From: Actinoplanes sp. N902-109
GTDB lineage: Bacteria > Actinomycetota > Actinomycetes > Mycobacteriales > Micromonosporaceae
NCBI RefSeq assembly: GCF_000389965.1
Contig: NC_021191.1
Span: 4,465,501 to 4,529,500 of the forward strand
Reading direction: 5' to 3'
Length of the DNA: 64,000 bases
This document shows, piece after piece, positions 1-10,258 of the stretch. The notes beneath the pieces are model-generated. The model was not told where the DNA came from, made no database searches, and worked only from the letters and a program-made list of their open reading frames with translations. The translations under genes were made by a program, and so were the position numbers. Numbering within the stretch: position 1 is the stretch's first letter; the number at the start of each line of letters is the position of its first letter.

Positions 1-352
1 TGGGGGTCAGGAAGGCCTCGTCGAACGCGCACCAGGCCGAGTCGGGGCCGTCGCCCAGCTGGTACCAGCAGTTGTCGTACTGCCGGGCGAAGGCGAGGTG
101 CTCGTCGTTGAGGTGGATCTCGACGACGAGCCCGTCGATCGGTGCGGTGCCTTTGTTGCGGATGCCGATGACGCCCCGCGAGACGGCGCCGGGCCGGGTG
201 CTGACGGTCTGCAGGCGGCCGGATTCGAGCGATGCCTCGGTCACCGCTTCCACCGTGCCCCGCCCGGGTGCGGCGTGGGCGGCGGCGGGCAGGGCGGTGG
301 TGGCCAGGGCCGCGGCCACGAACAGTGGCGCGGCTTTCCAGCGGGATGTCAT
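1..352 (-). CDS. Secreted protein, N-terminal part (gene runs off the window)
   Basis: The gene reads on the minus strand from an ATG at 350-352 and continues past base 1, so only about 117 N-terminal residues are visible. It opens with a clear Sec signal: basic MTSRWK, a hydrophobic stretch (LFVAAALATTALPAAA) and an AHA-type cleavage site near residue 26. The mature part contains a beta-rich stretch (SRGVIGIRNKGTAPIDGLVVEI) and then NCWY and WCAF, whose two cysteines could form a disulfide. This resembles exported cell-surface or DUF11-like actinobacterial proteins, but I do not recognise a family and give no function. The reading is secure; the identity is not. Confidence 0.75.
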   Translation of the reverse strand, partial: MTSRWKAAPLFVAAALATTALPAAAHAAPGRGTVEAVTEASLESGRLQTVSTRPGAVSRGVIGIRNKGTAPIDGLVVEIHLNDEHLAFARQYDNCWYQLGDGPDSAWCAFDEAFLTP

Positions 353-414
353 GCTGTCTCGTACCCCCGATGAGTGATTGATCGCGACACCTTACAAAAC
401 GGTGTGCGCGAATG

Positions 415-918
415 TCACCCCGCGGTCCGATGTGCACCGATCCGTTGCGAACGCTTGCGTTCGAAGCCGTCCAAACGCCGCGCGTGGGTGCGCAGCCGGG
501 CGTTTGCCGGCGCAACGGTCAGCCGGAACCGGCCCTCGCGGGGCTGTCCGGCGTCGTCGCCGCCCCACGCCAGCATGCCGCCGGACCCGGCGAGGATGTC
601 GCGCACCACCGCCACCTGGTAGGGCAGCAGGCCGCCGCTCACCCCGACCGCGTACCAGTGCGGGCGCAGGTCCAGCGTGGTGCCGTCGGCGCTCGCCACG
701 ACCTCACCCGGGTGCAGCGTGTCGACCTCGTAGTGGAAACGCCGGGCGGCGTACAGGAGCAGCGTCGCGGCCGGGCCCGGCAGCAGCCGGACCGTGGCGT
801 CGCTGCCCTGGATCGGGTATTCGCGCAGCTGGGGGGCCGCCGAAGCGGGCACGGACAGCGGCAGGACCGTGGCCGCACCGGCCCCGGCACCGAGGAGCAG
901 AACAGTGCGACGACGCAT
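415..918 (-). CDS. Small exported protein of unknown function
   Basis: Encodes 167 aa starting at an ATG with AGGAG six bases upstream. The N-terminus MRRRTVLLLGAGAGAA has a Tat-like double arginine followed by a hydrophobic core and an ASA cleavage site near residue 28. The mature region has beta-strand-like segments (DATVRLLPGPAATLLLYAARRF, DLRPHWYAVGV) and an Arg-rich C-terminus. I do not recognise a family. The frame stays open upstream to an ATG at 1006-1008 that overlaps the stop of the DUF1906 gene, which would add 30 residues containing a duplicated SVFRRGQAQ. The Shine-Dalgarno and signal peptide favour the inner start. Close spacing suggests it is co-transcribed with the DUF1906 gene. 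Confidence 0.7.
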   Translation of the reverse strand: MRRRTVLLLGAGAGAATVLPLSVPASAAPQLREYPIQGSDATVRLLPGPAATLLLYAARRFHYEVDTLHPGEVVASADGTTLDLRPHWYAVGVSGGLLPYQVAVVRDILAGSGGMLAWGGDDAGQPREGRFRLTVAPANARLRTHARRLDGFERKRSQRIGAHRTAG

Positions 919-928
919 CAACAACTCC

Positions 929-1010
929 TGAGCTTGACCGCGGCGGAAAACAGAAGGAGAAAACATCATCTGGGCTTGACCGCGGCGGAAAACGGAAGAA
1001 ACAGACATTA
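929..1010. repeat. 42-bp tandem duplication between two secreted-protein genes
   Basis: Two adjacent copies begin at 929 and 971. The first 30 bases match at 27 positions. The period of 42 is a multiple of three, so on the minus strand both copies would encode SVFRRGQAQ. The duplication lies in the short junction between the DUF1906 gene stop and the start of the next gene. Confidence 0.75.
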
Positions 1011-3263
1011 TTTGGCCTCCGCCCAGGCGAGCGCGACGAGCCGATCGGCGAAAACCTGGCAGAAGGCGGTCATCTGGTCGCTCGCGGGCACCGGCGTGGT
1101 CGCCTGCCCGCGCAGCATCCGGTCGCGGGCCGCGGCCACCTGCGCGTCCGCGGTGCTGGTGAGTACGTCGCGGGCGGCGGTGGCGGCCAGCGCCGCGCTG
1201 CCACCGAACCGGGTCTGGAAGAAGCGCCGGAACCGCGACGTGCGAGCGGTGCCGCGCAGGTGCGCCGCGAGGCGGGTGCCCGCGGTGAGGGCGGCGGCTG
1301 CGTGGTAGGCGTCCACATCGGCCACCATCGCGGCCAGCGTGAACGCGCTGACCACCGAGGACTTGGCGAACATGGTGCTCGCGCGGTCCTTCCCGGGCGT
1401 ACCGGGAGCGGTGAACTGCCAATCGCCGTAGAGGGCGACCCAGTCCTGGCCCCAGCTGCCGAAATCGGCGCGGATCCCGGATTGCAGCGCGCCCAGCGTG
1501 GCGTCGGCGAACCGGCTGGCGTCCACGTCGACGTTGGCGACCGGGTCGCGGTAGGTGCGGATGCGGGCCCCTCCCGCGGCGCCGACGTAGGCCGCGAAAC
1601 CGGCGTCGGTGTCCCCGTTGAGCTGCCGCGACTGCCAGGTGTCGTGCCGGCCCGCGCGCAGGTACTGCAGCACGAGCCGGTCCGGGTCGCCCTGCCCGTA
1701 GGCCGTGGCCAGCGCGCTGAGCCGGTCGATCCAGGCCAGGAACTGGTCGAGCGTGGCGGCGGGCGAGCCGGTCGCGCCTTCGCCCTGATCCCCGTACGGC
1801 CGGAGCACGCACCTGTCCACCTCGAGCGACGCGGCGCCGGACCCCACCGTCACGGTCGCGAACTGGTCGAGCAGCCAGTTGTCGGGCAGCGGGTAGCCGA
1901 CGTTCGCGGTCCACCCGGTGGTGATGCCACTGACGAAACCGCGCAGCGTGTACGCCTCCCGGAACAGCCGGGTGCACACGTTGCGGGCGCCGTAGTTGCC
2001 GTGCGCGTAGCGGTTGCCGCGGGCGCGCAGCCCGGCCGCCACGCCGAGGAAGTACGGCACGATCCGCTCGTCGACGTTCTTGTCGGTGGCGTCGAAGTCG
2101 ACGGCGAAGTAGATGGTCGCGCCCGCGTCCAGGTTGAAGCCGAGCGCGGCGTCGTGGGCGGCCAGCGCGTCGTCGTACCCCTGCTGGTAGGTGAAGAACT
2201 CGGCCGAGTCGTTCGCGGTCTGGAAGATCGGGAACAGCCGCATGCCGTTGGCGAACAGCGTGGCGGGCTCGCCGGGCTTGAGCTTCTTGTCGAAGTCCGA
2301 GCCCTCGACGTTGGTCAGGTACCGCCCGACCAGCGAGTAGCCCGCGTTGGTCAGCGCGGTGGCCCGGGCCGCGGTGACCTCGGTGATGGTGTCCGCGGCG
2401 GTGGCCGGGCGGGCCGGGTCGCCGGTGCTGATCAGCAGCGCGGCCCAGGTGGCGAAGTCGCCGGCGCCGGTCTCGGCGAGCGCCACGAACCGCTGGAACG
2501 CGCGCACCTGCCCGGCCAGCGTGGCGTCGAAGGTGTCGGTGAACGTCTGCGCCGACGGGTACAGCGCGAGCGCACCGGAGAACAGCCGCACCCACGCCCC
2601 GGTCGAGCCGGTCTGGATCAGGCCCCTGCTACGCAGGCTGCTCTGGGTGAGCGGGCCGAAGTTGCCGTTGGCCGTGGCGTCGTCCAGCCCCGCCTCGTAC
2701 TGGATGCCGAAGGTGAGGGCCTTGAGGATGGCCGGGGTGCCCACGCCGTCGCAGGGCAGCACGAAGAACGCCGACCGGTTGAGGTAGCGGTTGTTCAGCC
2801 ACTGCTGGGCGGCCCGGACGGCGGCCGAGCCCCCGGCCGCGAGCAGGTAGCTGTCGGTCGACAGCAGCGCCTTGAACACCTTGGGTTGCAGCGTGCCGTC
2901 GGTGGTGGCCAGCCCGGCGTCGGTCATCATGGCGGTGATCGCCGTGGTGGTGCGGGTGCCCCACACCCCGTCCAGCGTGCCCGGGTCGTAGCCCTTGCAG
3001 ATGGCACCACCCTGGACGATGAACACGATGTTGTGGTTGGCCTCGCCGGCGCTGACCGGTCCGTGGTTGGTCAGCGCGGCGAGCGTGCCGGTGCCGAAGT
3101 TGTCGGCCAGGCTGGTCAGGCCCAGTTCGTGCTGCAGGGCGCGGGTGAGCGCGCCGGTGGTCTGGGAGCCGGTGATGCCGTCCTCGGTGACCGGGGTGTA
3201 ACCGCTGACCGTACGGTACGTGGCGTTCACCCAGCGCTGTACTGCTAGTACCTCGGCGCTCAA
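1008..3263 (-). CDS. DUF1906 (Rv2525c-like) glycoside-hydrolase-like protein with N-terminal repeat region
   Basis: A 751-aa protein. I chose the TTG at 3261-3263 because GAGAGGAAT lies about five bases upstream and the coding pattern begins there. Residues 1 to about 290 are built of peptidoglycan-binding-like helical repeats (EVLAVQRWVNATY, QTTGALTRALQHELGL, RAAQQWLNNRYLN, AGQVRAFQRFVAL). Residues about 300-490 are a DUF1906 domain: SLVGRYLTNVEG, IYFAVDFDATD, NRYAHGNYGARNVC. DUF1906 is a TIM-barrel, glycoside-hydrolase-like domain of exported proteins such as mycobacterial Rv2525c; its substrate is not firmly known. The C-terminal 260 residues are helical and unassigned. No signal peptide is visible at this start. 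It probably acts on or binds cell-wall glycan (inference). Confidence 0.82.
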   Translation of the reverse strand: MSAEVLAVQRWVNATYRTVSGYTPVTEDGITGSQTTGALTRALQHELGLTSLADNFGTGTLAALTNHGPVSAGEANHNIVFIVQGGAICKGYDPGTLDGVWGTRTTTAITAMMTDAGLATTDGTLQPKVFKALLSTDSYLLAAGGSAAVRAAQQWLNNRYLNRSAFFVLPCDGVGTPAILKALTFGIQYEAGLDDATANGNFGPLTQSSLRSRGLIQTGSTGAWVRLFSGALALYPSAQTFTDTFDATLAGQVRAFQRFVALAETGAGDFATWAALLISTGDPARPATAADTITEVTAARATALTNAGYSLVGRYLTNVEGSDFDKKLKPGEPATLFANGMRLFPIFQTANDSAEFFTYQQGYDDALAAHDAALGFNLDAGATIYFAVDFDATDKNVDERIVPYFLGVAAGLRARGNRYAHGNYGARNVCTRLFREAYTLRGFVSGITTGWTANVGYPLPDNWLLDQFATVTVGSGAASLEVDRCVLRPYGDQGEGATGSPAATLDQFLAWIDRLSALATAYGQGDPDRLVLQYLRAGRHDTWQSRQLNGDTDAGFAAYVGAAGGARIRTYRDPVANVDVDASRFADATLGALQSGIRADFGSWGQDWVALYGDWQFTAPGTPGKDRASTMFAKSSVVSAFTLAAMVADVDAYHAAAALTAGTRLAAHLRGTARTSRFRRFFQTRFGGSAALAATAARDVLTSTADAQVAAARDRMLRGQATTPVPASDQMTAFCQVFADRLVALAWAEAK

Positions 3264-3434
3264 AGGATTCCTCTCGATCGATGATGGCCGAGGGGGACGA
3301 TACTGTCCCGCAGCAACCGGCGGGGGCCGTCCCGGCGCGGGGGCCGTCCTACCACGGAAGTAGTAGGAGGAGGCGGGATCTCTACCACCTCCGGCCGACG
3401 TGCGGATCGGGTCCCTGCACTTAGGTTGATCGGC

Positions 3435-4340
3435 ATGGACGCGACCGTGACGATCGCCGTGCTGCTGGGTGTGGTCTCCGCCCTCGGCTATGCGGCTGGG
3501 GCACTGCTGCAGCAGCGGGTCGGCGACCGGCCGGTGCCGCAGCTGCTGCGCCTCCCGCGCTGGTGGCTGGCGATCGGCAGCAACGGGCTGGGGGCGTTGC
3601 TGCACGTGGCCGCGTTGCGTTTCGGCTCGCTGGTGCTCGTGCAGGCGCTGGGGGTGCTCACGCTGGTGCTGGCGGTGCCGCTGGCCGCCGCCGTGGGCCG
3701 GCGCCGGGTCGGCCGTCGGGAGGCCGCGGGCACCGGGCTGGCCGCGGCGGGTCTGGCCGGGCTGTTGCTGCTGACCGGCTCGGCCGCCGCGTCCGCGTTG
3801 ACGAGCCACGAACTCGTCGTCCTCGTGCTCGCGGCCGCGCTGGTGCTGACGGTCGCGGCCGGGCGGGCGCACGGCCTGACCGCGGCCGCGGCGGGTGGTC
3901 TGGCCTTCGGGGTCGCCTCGGCCATCACCCAGACCTTGACGGTACGGATGACCGACGGCTTGCCGTTCGTGGCGCCGGCGGTGGTGGCCGTCGCGGCCCT
4001 GAACGTCGCGGGTGTGCTCCTCACCCAGCGCTCCTACCGGCGGGGCCTGGCCGGGCCGCTCGCCGTGGGCACGGTCGCCAATCCGGTGGCCGCGGCGGTC
4101 ATCGGGGTCGTGCTGCTCGGCGAGCGGGTCCGCGGCGGCACCACGGGCATCGCCCTGGCCCTGCTGTGTGCCGCGGTCATCGCCGCCGGGGTGCAGCTGC
4201 TGACGGCGCGGCGGGACCTGCACACCCGGGCGCGCTCCGCCCACCTGGTGCGTTCGCGCCCGGTGCGCCGCCACCGGCGCGCGGTCACCCGCCCGGCGGG
4301 CCGCGGCCGTCCCGTCCCGGTGCCGCTGATGCCTCGGTGA
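3435..4340 (+). CDS. DMT/EamA-like multi-pass membrane protein
   Basis: 301 aa starting at ATG 3435, preceded by only a weak TTAGG element. About nine hydrophobic helices are visible, with an Arg-rich loop (GRRRVGRREAAG) near the middle and a strongly basic C-terminal tail. The organisation resembles the small-molecule DMT/EamA transporters annotated in actinobacteria (NGLGALLHVAALRFGSLVLVQALG, VANPVAAAVIGVVLLGERV; the last block is the usual end of an EamA repeat). The substrate cannot be inferred. It stands alone between a minus-strand gene and katE, and a likely katE promoter begins 20 bp after its stop. Confidence 0.78.
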   Translation: MDATVTIAVLLGVVSALGYAAGALLQQRVGDRPVPQLLRLPRWWLAIGSNGLGALLHVAALRFGSLVLVQALGVLTLVLAVPLAAAVGRRRVGRREAAGTGLAAAGLAGLLLLTGSAAASALTSHELVVLVLAAALVLTVAAGRAHGLTAAAAGGLAFGVASAITQTLTVRMTDGLPFVAPAVVAVAALNVAGVLLTQRSYRRGLAGPLAVGTVANPVAAAVIGVVLLGERVRGGTTGIALALLCAAVIAAGVQLLTARRDLHTRARSAHLVRSRPVRRHRRAVTRPAGRGRPVPVPLMPR

Positions 4341-4359
4341 TCGGAATCCCTTTGGCGGT

Positions 4360-4383
4360 GTTTGCCCGGTCGGCGCGAGGGTA
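4360..4383 (+). promoter_or_regulatory. Putative SigB/SigF-type promoter of katE
   Basis: GTTT at 4360-4363 and GGGTA at 4379-4383 are separated by 15 bases, matching the actinobacterial general-stress promoter pattern GTTT-N14-17-GGGTA. The start codon of the catalase lies 45 bp downstream. A SigB/F-type sigma factor is encoded in the same window at 42587. Assignment is by motif only. Confidence 0.5.
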
Positions 4384-4427
4384 AGCGCTCAGCCAGCCAC
4401 CGAACATTACCGGAGGATCTGGCACCC

Positions 4428-6695
<2,268 letters not shown>

Positions 6696-6705
6696 CCCGT
6701 CCACC

Positions 6706-6739
6706 CGGCCCGGCACTCTCTGCGGGGAGTGCCGGGCCG
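6706..6739. terminator. Hairpin terminator between katE and the AI-2E family gene
   Basis: A perfect 13-bp stem, CGGCCCGGCACTC (6706-6718) with its complement at 6727-6739, and an 8-base loop. It begins 11 bp after the katE stop and lies between convergent genes, so it can serve both strands. No U-tract follows, which is usual in this GC range. Confidence 0.8.
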
Positions 6740-6839
6740 TGCTGTGCCGCTGTTCGCATTCGGCCTTCACCCCGGTGGAGCGTGAGGTGATGGCGTGCCT
6801 GCCACCGCTCGCCTGCCCGGCGAGCGATGCGGGAGGTGG

Positions 6840-7943
6840 TCATTCCGTCGCCGGTTCCGGGTCCGGGGCGGGTTCCGGGTCCGGGTCGCTGAGCTGGTCG
6901 CGGACATAGTTCCAGAGCACCGCGATCAGCGCCGCCACCGGAACCGCGAGCAGGCTGCCCACGATGCCGGCGAGGCTGCCGCCCAGAGTGACCGCGAGCA
7001 GCACCACCGCGGCGTGCAGGCCGAGGCCGCGGCTCTGGATCATCGGCTGGAAGACGTTGCCCTCCAGCTGCTGCACGGCCACGATGATGGCCAGCACGAT
7101 CAGCGCGTCGGTCCAGCTGTTGAAGACCAGGGCGATCAGCACGGCGACGAACCCGGCGAACAGCGCGCCGACGATCGGCACGAACGCCGAGACGAACGTC
7201 AGGACCGCCAGCGGGAGCACCAGCGGCACGCCGACGATCCACAGGCCCAGCCCGATGAAGACCGCGTCGAGCAGACCGACGAACGCCTGCGACCGGACGA
7301 AGGCACCGAGCGTGTCCCACCCCCGGGCCGCGACCGCGGGCACATCCGTGGCGAAGCGGCCCGGCAGCTGGCGGGTCAGCCAGGGCAGGAACCGCGGGCC
7401 GTCCTTGAGGAAGAAGAACATCAGGAACAGCGCGAGCACGGTGGTGACGATGCCGTTGACGACGGTGCCCACGCCGGTGATGGTGTAGTTGACGATGCTG
7501 CCGACGCTGTTCTGCACCCGGGCCGTGGCCGAGTCGAGGGCCTTGGTGACCTGGTCGTCGCCGATGTTGAGGGGCGGCCCGGAGGCCCAGTCGCGCAGGT
7601 GCTGGATGCCGTCGACCACGCCGGAGGCCAGCTTGGGGGCCTGGTTGGACACCGGAAGGGCGATCAGCACCACGATGCCCACCGCGACCACCAGGAACAG
7701 CAGGGTCACCGTGGACGCGGCCAGCGCGGGCCGCCAGCCCAGCCGGCGCAGCAGCCGGGTGGGCGGCCAGGTCAGCGTGGTGAGCAGCAGGGCCACCACG
7801 AGCGGCCACAGGATCGACCAGGCCCGGCCGAGCAACCACAGTGTCACCGCGGTCATCAGCAGGACGAGCAGCATCTCGAGGGAGAACCGCGCTGTGGTGC
7901 GCAGCGCCGCCCGGGTCTTCGCAGGATTCAACGTGCCAGCCAT
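6840..7943 (-). CDS. AI-2E family membrane protein
   Basis: 367 aa, integral membrane. The ATG at 7941-7943 is preceded by AGGG at a suitable distance. Two N-terminal helices, a soluble loop (APKLASGVVDGIQHLRDWA), then a block of helices including VFNSWTDALIVLAIIVAVQQLEGNVFQP, which carries the QxxEGNxxxP signature of the AI-2E/PerM family. The family is named after autoinducer-2 exporters, but many members are efflux or ion-antiport proteins and substrate is not predictable here. The C-terminus ends in an acidic DPDPEPAPDPEP tail. It is divergent from the SDR gene with 33 bp between starts. Confidence 0.9.
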   Translation of the reverse strand: MAGTLNPAKTRAALRTTARFSLEMLLVLLMTAVTLWLLGRAWSILWPLVVALLLTTLTWPPTRLLRRLGWRPALAASTVTLLFLVVAVGIVVLIALPVSNQAPKLASGVVDGIQHLRDWASGPPLNIGDDQVTKALDSATARVQNSVGSIVNYTITGVGTVVNGIVTTVLALFLMFFFLKDGPRFLPWLTRQLPGRFATDVPAVAARGWDTLGAFVRSQAFVGLLDAVFIGLGLWIVGVPLVLPLAVLTFVSAFVPIVGALFAGFVAVLIALVFNSWTDALIVLAIIVAVQQLEGNVFQPMIQSRGLGLHAAVVLLAVTLGGSLAGIVGSLLAVPVAALIAVLWNYVRDQLSDPDPEPAPDPEPATE

Positions 7944-7976
7944 GGTGATCACCCTAGGTGCCGTACCGTGGCTGCG

Positions 7977-8702
7977 ATGAGCAACTTGGCGGGGCGTCGC
8001 GCCCTGATCACCGGGGCATCGGGCGGCATCGGCGGCGCGCTGGCCCGGTCACTGGCCGCAGCGGGCGCCGATCTGGTGCTGACTTTTGCCGGGCACGCCG
8101 GCGAGGCCGAGGCCGCAGCGGCCGATGCGCGGGCGCTGGGCCGCCGTGTCGAGGTGCGCCGCGCCGACCTGAGCGAGCCGGGGGCCGGGCGTGCGCTGGC
8201 CGCCGCGGCCGGGCCGGTCGACGTGTTCGTGGCCAACGCGGGCGCGGGCGTCCGGCGGGACTGGGCCGATGTCGACGACCCGTTGTGGAGCATGACGTTC
8301 GCCGTCAACACGACCGCGCCCTGGGAGACTACGCAGGCGCTGCTCCCGGGCATGGTCGAACGTGGCTTCGGCCGGATCCTGTACGTCTCCTCGGTCGCCG
8401 CGCTGACCGGCGGGGTGGTCGGGCCGCACTACGCGGCGAGCAAGGCCGCCCTGCACGGCCTGCTGCACCACCTGGCGCCACGGGTGGCCCCGGCCGGGGT
8501 GACCGTCAACGCGATCGCACCCGCGCTGATCTCCGGGACCCGCATGCTGCCCGCGAACCCCGGCAGCGAGCCGCCCGTTGCGATCCCGGTGGGCCGGCTG
8601 GGCACGCCCGAGGAGATCGCTGCCATGGCCCTGAGCATGCTGACCAACGGCTATCTGACCAACAAGGTCATCACGGTCGACGGCGGCATCCATCCACATT
8701 GA
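7977..8702 (+). CDS. Short-chain dehydrogenase/reductase
   Basis: 241 aa, classical SDR. The cofactor motif TGASGGIGGALA is near residues 12-23, NAG is in VFVANAGAG, the catalytic Ser is in ILYVSSVAAL and the YxxxK pair is in HYAASKAALHG. The C-terminal ITVDGG is typical of FabG-like reductases. The basic residue in the first helix region and GLU/ASP positions do not settle NADH versus NADPH. Substrate unknown. The P450 gene starts 39 bp downstream in the same direction, so SDR, P450 and ferredoxin may form one oxidative transcription unit (inference). Confidence 0.9.
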   Translation: MSNLAGRRALITGASGGIGGALARSLAAAGADLVLTFAGHAGEAEAAAADARALGRRVEVRRADLSEPGAGRALAAAAGPVDVFVANAGAGVRRDWADVDDPLWSMTFAVNTTAPWETTQALLPGMVERGFGRILYVSSVAALTGGVVGPHYAASKAALHGLLHHLAPRVAPAGVTVNAIAPALISGTRMLPANPGSEPPVAIPVGRLGTPEEIAAMALSMLTNGYLTNKVITVDGGIHPH

Positions 8703-8741
8703 TCTAAAACCTTCGATATGTTGGGCACGGAGGTGTTCCGC

Positions 8742-9947
8742 ATGTCGAACCCAACGCAGACGCCGATCGACTTCCCGCTACCGAAGCCGGAAACCATCTT
8801 CCACCCGTCCGCCGAGCTGAGCAGGCTGCAGCGCACCAGCCCGGTGGTGCCGTTCCGCACCGCCGACGGGCGCACCGGCTGGCTGGTCACCCGGTATGAG
8901 GACGTGCGCCAGGTGCTGGTGGACCCGCGGTTCAGCCGGGCCGAGGCCGGCCGGCCCGGGGTGCCCGACCCCGGCCTGGGGCAGGCCAGCGCCGAGTCCA
9001 TCCTGGGCATGGACCCGCCCGAGCACACCCGGTTGCGCCGGCTGGTCGCCGGGGCGTTCACCGCCCGCCGGGTGGAGGCCCTGCGGCCCCGGGTGACCGA
9101 GCTGGTGCACGACCTGATCGACCACTTGACGGCACTGGATCAGCCCGCCGATCTCGTCGAGAACTTCTCGCTGCCGTTGCCCGTCCAGGTGATCTGCGAG
9201 CTGCTCGGGGTCCCGCCGGAGGACCGGCACATGTTCCACGCCTGGTCCGACGGCGTGCTCAGCGCCGCCGACCACCCGGAGCGGATCGCGACGGCATTCG
9301 CCGACCTGACCGCGTACTTCCAGAAGCTGATCGCGCTCAAGCGCAAGCTGCCCGCCGACGACCTGATGACCGCGCTGATCGCGGCACGCGACGACAAGGA
9401 CCGGCTGTCCGAGGAGGAGCTCGTCCGGCTCGGGTTGACGATCCTGGTCGCCGGTCACGAGACGACGGCCAATCAGATCAACCTGTTCCTCATCAACCTG
9501 CACGAGTATCCCGACCAGCTCGCCCGGCTGCGCGCGAACCCGGGGACCATCCCGCAGGCTGTCGAGGAGCTGATGCGGTTCGTGCAGCTCGGTCCGGGTG
9601 GCGCGGGCCTGGTGCGGGTGCTCAAGGAGGAGATGACGCTCAGCGGCGTGCGGCTGCCTGCGGGCTCGGCGGTGGTGCCGGTGATGTCGATTGCCAACCG
9701 CGATCCGCTACTGGTGTCCGATCCGGACCGGCTCGACGTGTCCCGGCCGATCGGCGGGCACCTCGGCTTCGGCGCCGGCGTGCACCACTGCCTGGGCGCT
9801 CAGCTGGCCCGGGTGGAGTTGCAGGAGGCGCTGCACGGGCTGCTCACCCGGCTGCCGGGGCTGCGCATCGACGTGCCGCCCACCGAGCTGCGGTTCAAGG
9901 ACGGGATGATCCTGCGCAGTCTGCACTCGTTGCCGGTGCGGTGGTGA
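8742..9947 (+). CDS. Cytochrome P450, bacterial class I
   Basis: 401 aa, soluble monooxygenase. The ATG at 8742 is preceded by CGGAGG with eight-base spacing; an earlier in-frame ATG at 8718 lacks a ribosome site. Hallmarks are present: I-helix oxygen-activation motif AGHETTAN, ExxR in VEELMRF, and heme-thiolate loop FGAGVHHCLG with Cys350. The sequence style is that of CYP105/CYP107-like actinobacterial enzymes, which oxidise macrolides, terpenoids or xenobiotics; the substrate cannot be read from sequence. The downstream ferredoxin gene overlaps its stop by four bases, giving it a dedicated electron donor. No ferredoxin reductase is nearby. Confidence 0.95.
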   Translation: MSNPTQTPIDFPLPKPETIFHPSAELSRLQRTSPVVPFRTADGRTGWLVTRYEDVRQVLVDPRFSRAEAGRPGVPDPGLGQASAESILGMDPPEHTRLRRLVAGAFTARRVEALRPRVTELVHDLIDHLTALDQPADLVENFSLPLPVQVICELLGVPPEDRHMFHAWSDGVLSAADHPERIATAFADLTAYFQKLIALKRKLPADDLMTALIAARDDKDRLSEEELVRLGLTILVAGHETTANQINLFLINLHEYPDQLARLRANPGTIPQAVEELMRFVQLGPGGAGLVRVLKEEMTLSGVRLPAGSAVVPVMSIANRDPLLVSDPDRLDVSRPIGGHLGFGAGVHHCLGAQLARVELQEALHGLLTRLPGLRIDVPPTELRFKDGMILRSLHSLPVRW

Positions 9948-10171
9948 CGGTGCCGCGCTGGACGGTGACGGTCGGTCCGGAGTGCATCGCGGCGGGCAGC
10001 TGCCTCGGCCTGGCTCCGGACCGGTTCGCCCTGGGCGACGACGGGCGGTCGCATCCGGTACGCGACGAGGTGACCCCGGACGAGGCGGTGCTCGATGCGG
10101 CGGCGTCCTGCCCGATGGAGGCGATCGCCGTGCGCGACGCCACGACCGGCGACCGCATCGATCCCTTGTAG
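9944..10171 (+). CDS. 3Fe-4S ferredoxin partner of the P450
   Basis: 75 aa. Start is GTG at 9944, overlapping the P450 stop as GTGA; an adjacent GTG at 9941 is an alternative. Three cluster cysteines are visible: Cys14 and Cys20 (ECIAAGSC) and Cys56 before Pro57 (SCPMEAI). The position where a fourth cysteine would sit holds Ala17, so a [3Fe-4S] cluster is expected, as in ferredoxins that feed actinobacterial P450s. It moves electrons one at a time from a reductase to the P450. Translational coupling implies matched amounts of both proteins. Confidence 0.93.
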   Translation: MTVPRWTVTVGPECIAAGSCLGLAPDRFALGDDGRSHPVRDEVTPDEAVLDAAASCPMEAIAVRDATTGDRIDPL

Positions 10172-10193
10172 GACACGGGTCGTAACACGACGG

Positions 10194-10246
10194 TTGACCC
10201 AGCGTCATCAATCGATGATAATCGCTGCGTTGTGTTAACGGTCACA
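10194..10246 (+). promoter_or_regulatory. Promoter and LacI-type operator of the GH51-GH43 operon
   Basis: TTGACC (10194-10199) and GATAAT (10217-10222) are separated by 17 bases, a good sigma-70-type promoter for this genome. Just downstream, TGTTAACGGTCACA (10233-10246) fits the palindrome TGTnAnCGnTnACA, placing a LacI-family repressor over the first transcribed bases. The same 14-bp pattern occurs upstream of three other arabinan-related loci in the window. Confidence 0.7.
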
Positions 10247-10258
10247 TCAGGAGGGTGC

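Noticed and set aside
378..3248. A 956-residue plus-strand open frame opposite the DUF1906 and small exported genes
   Set aside because: It is Arg/Gly/Pro-rich, has no motif, signal or ribosome site, and is antisense to two well-supported genes. High GC keeps all frames open.
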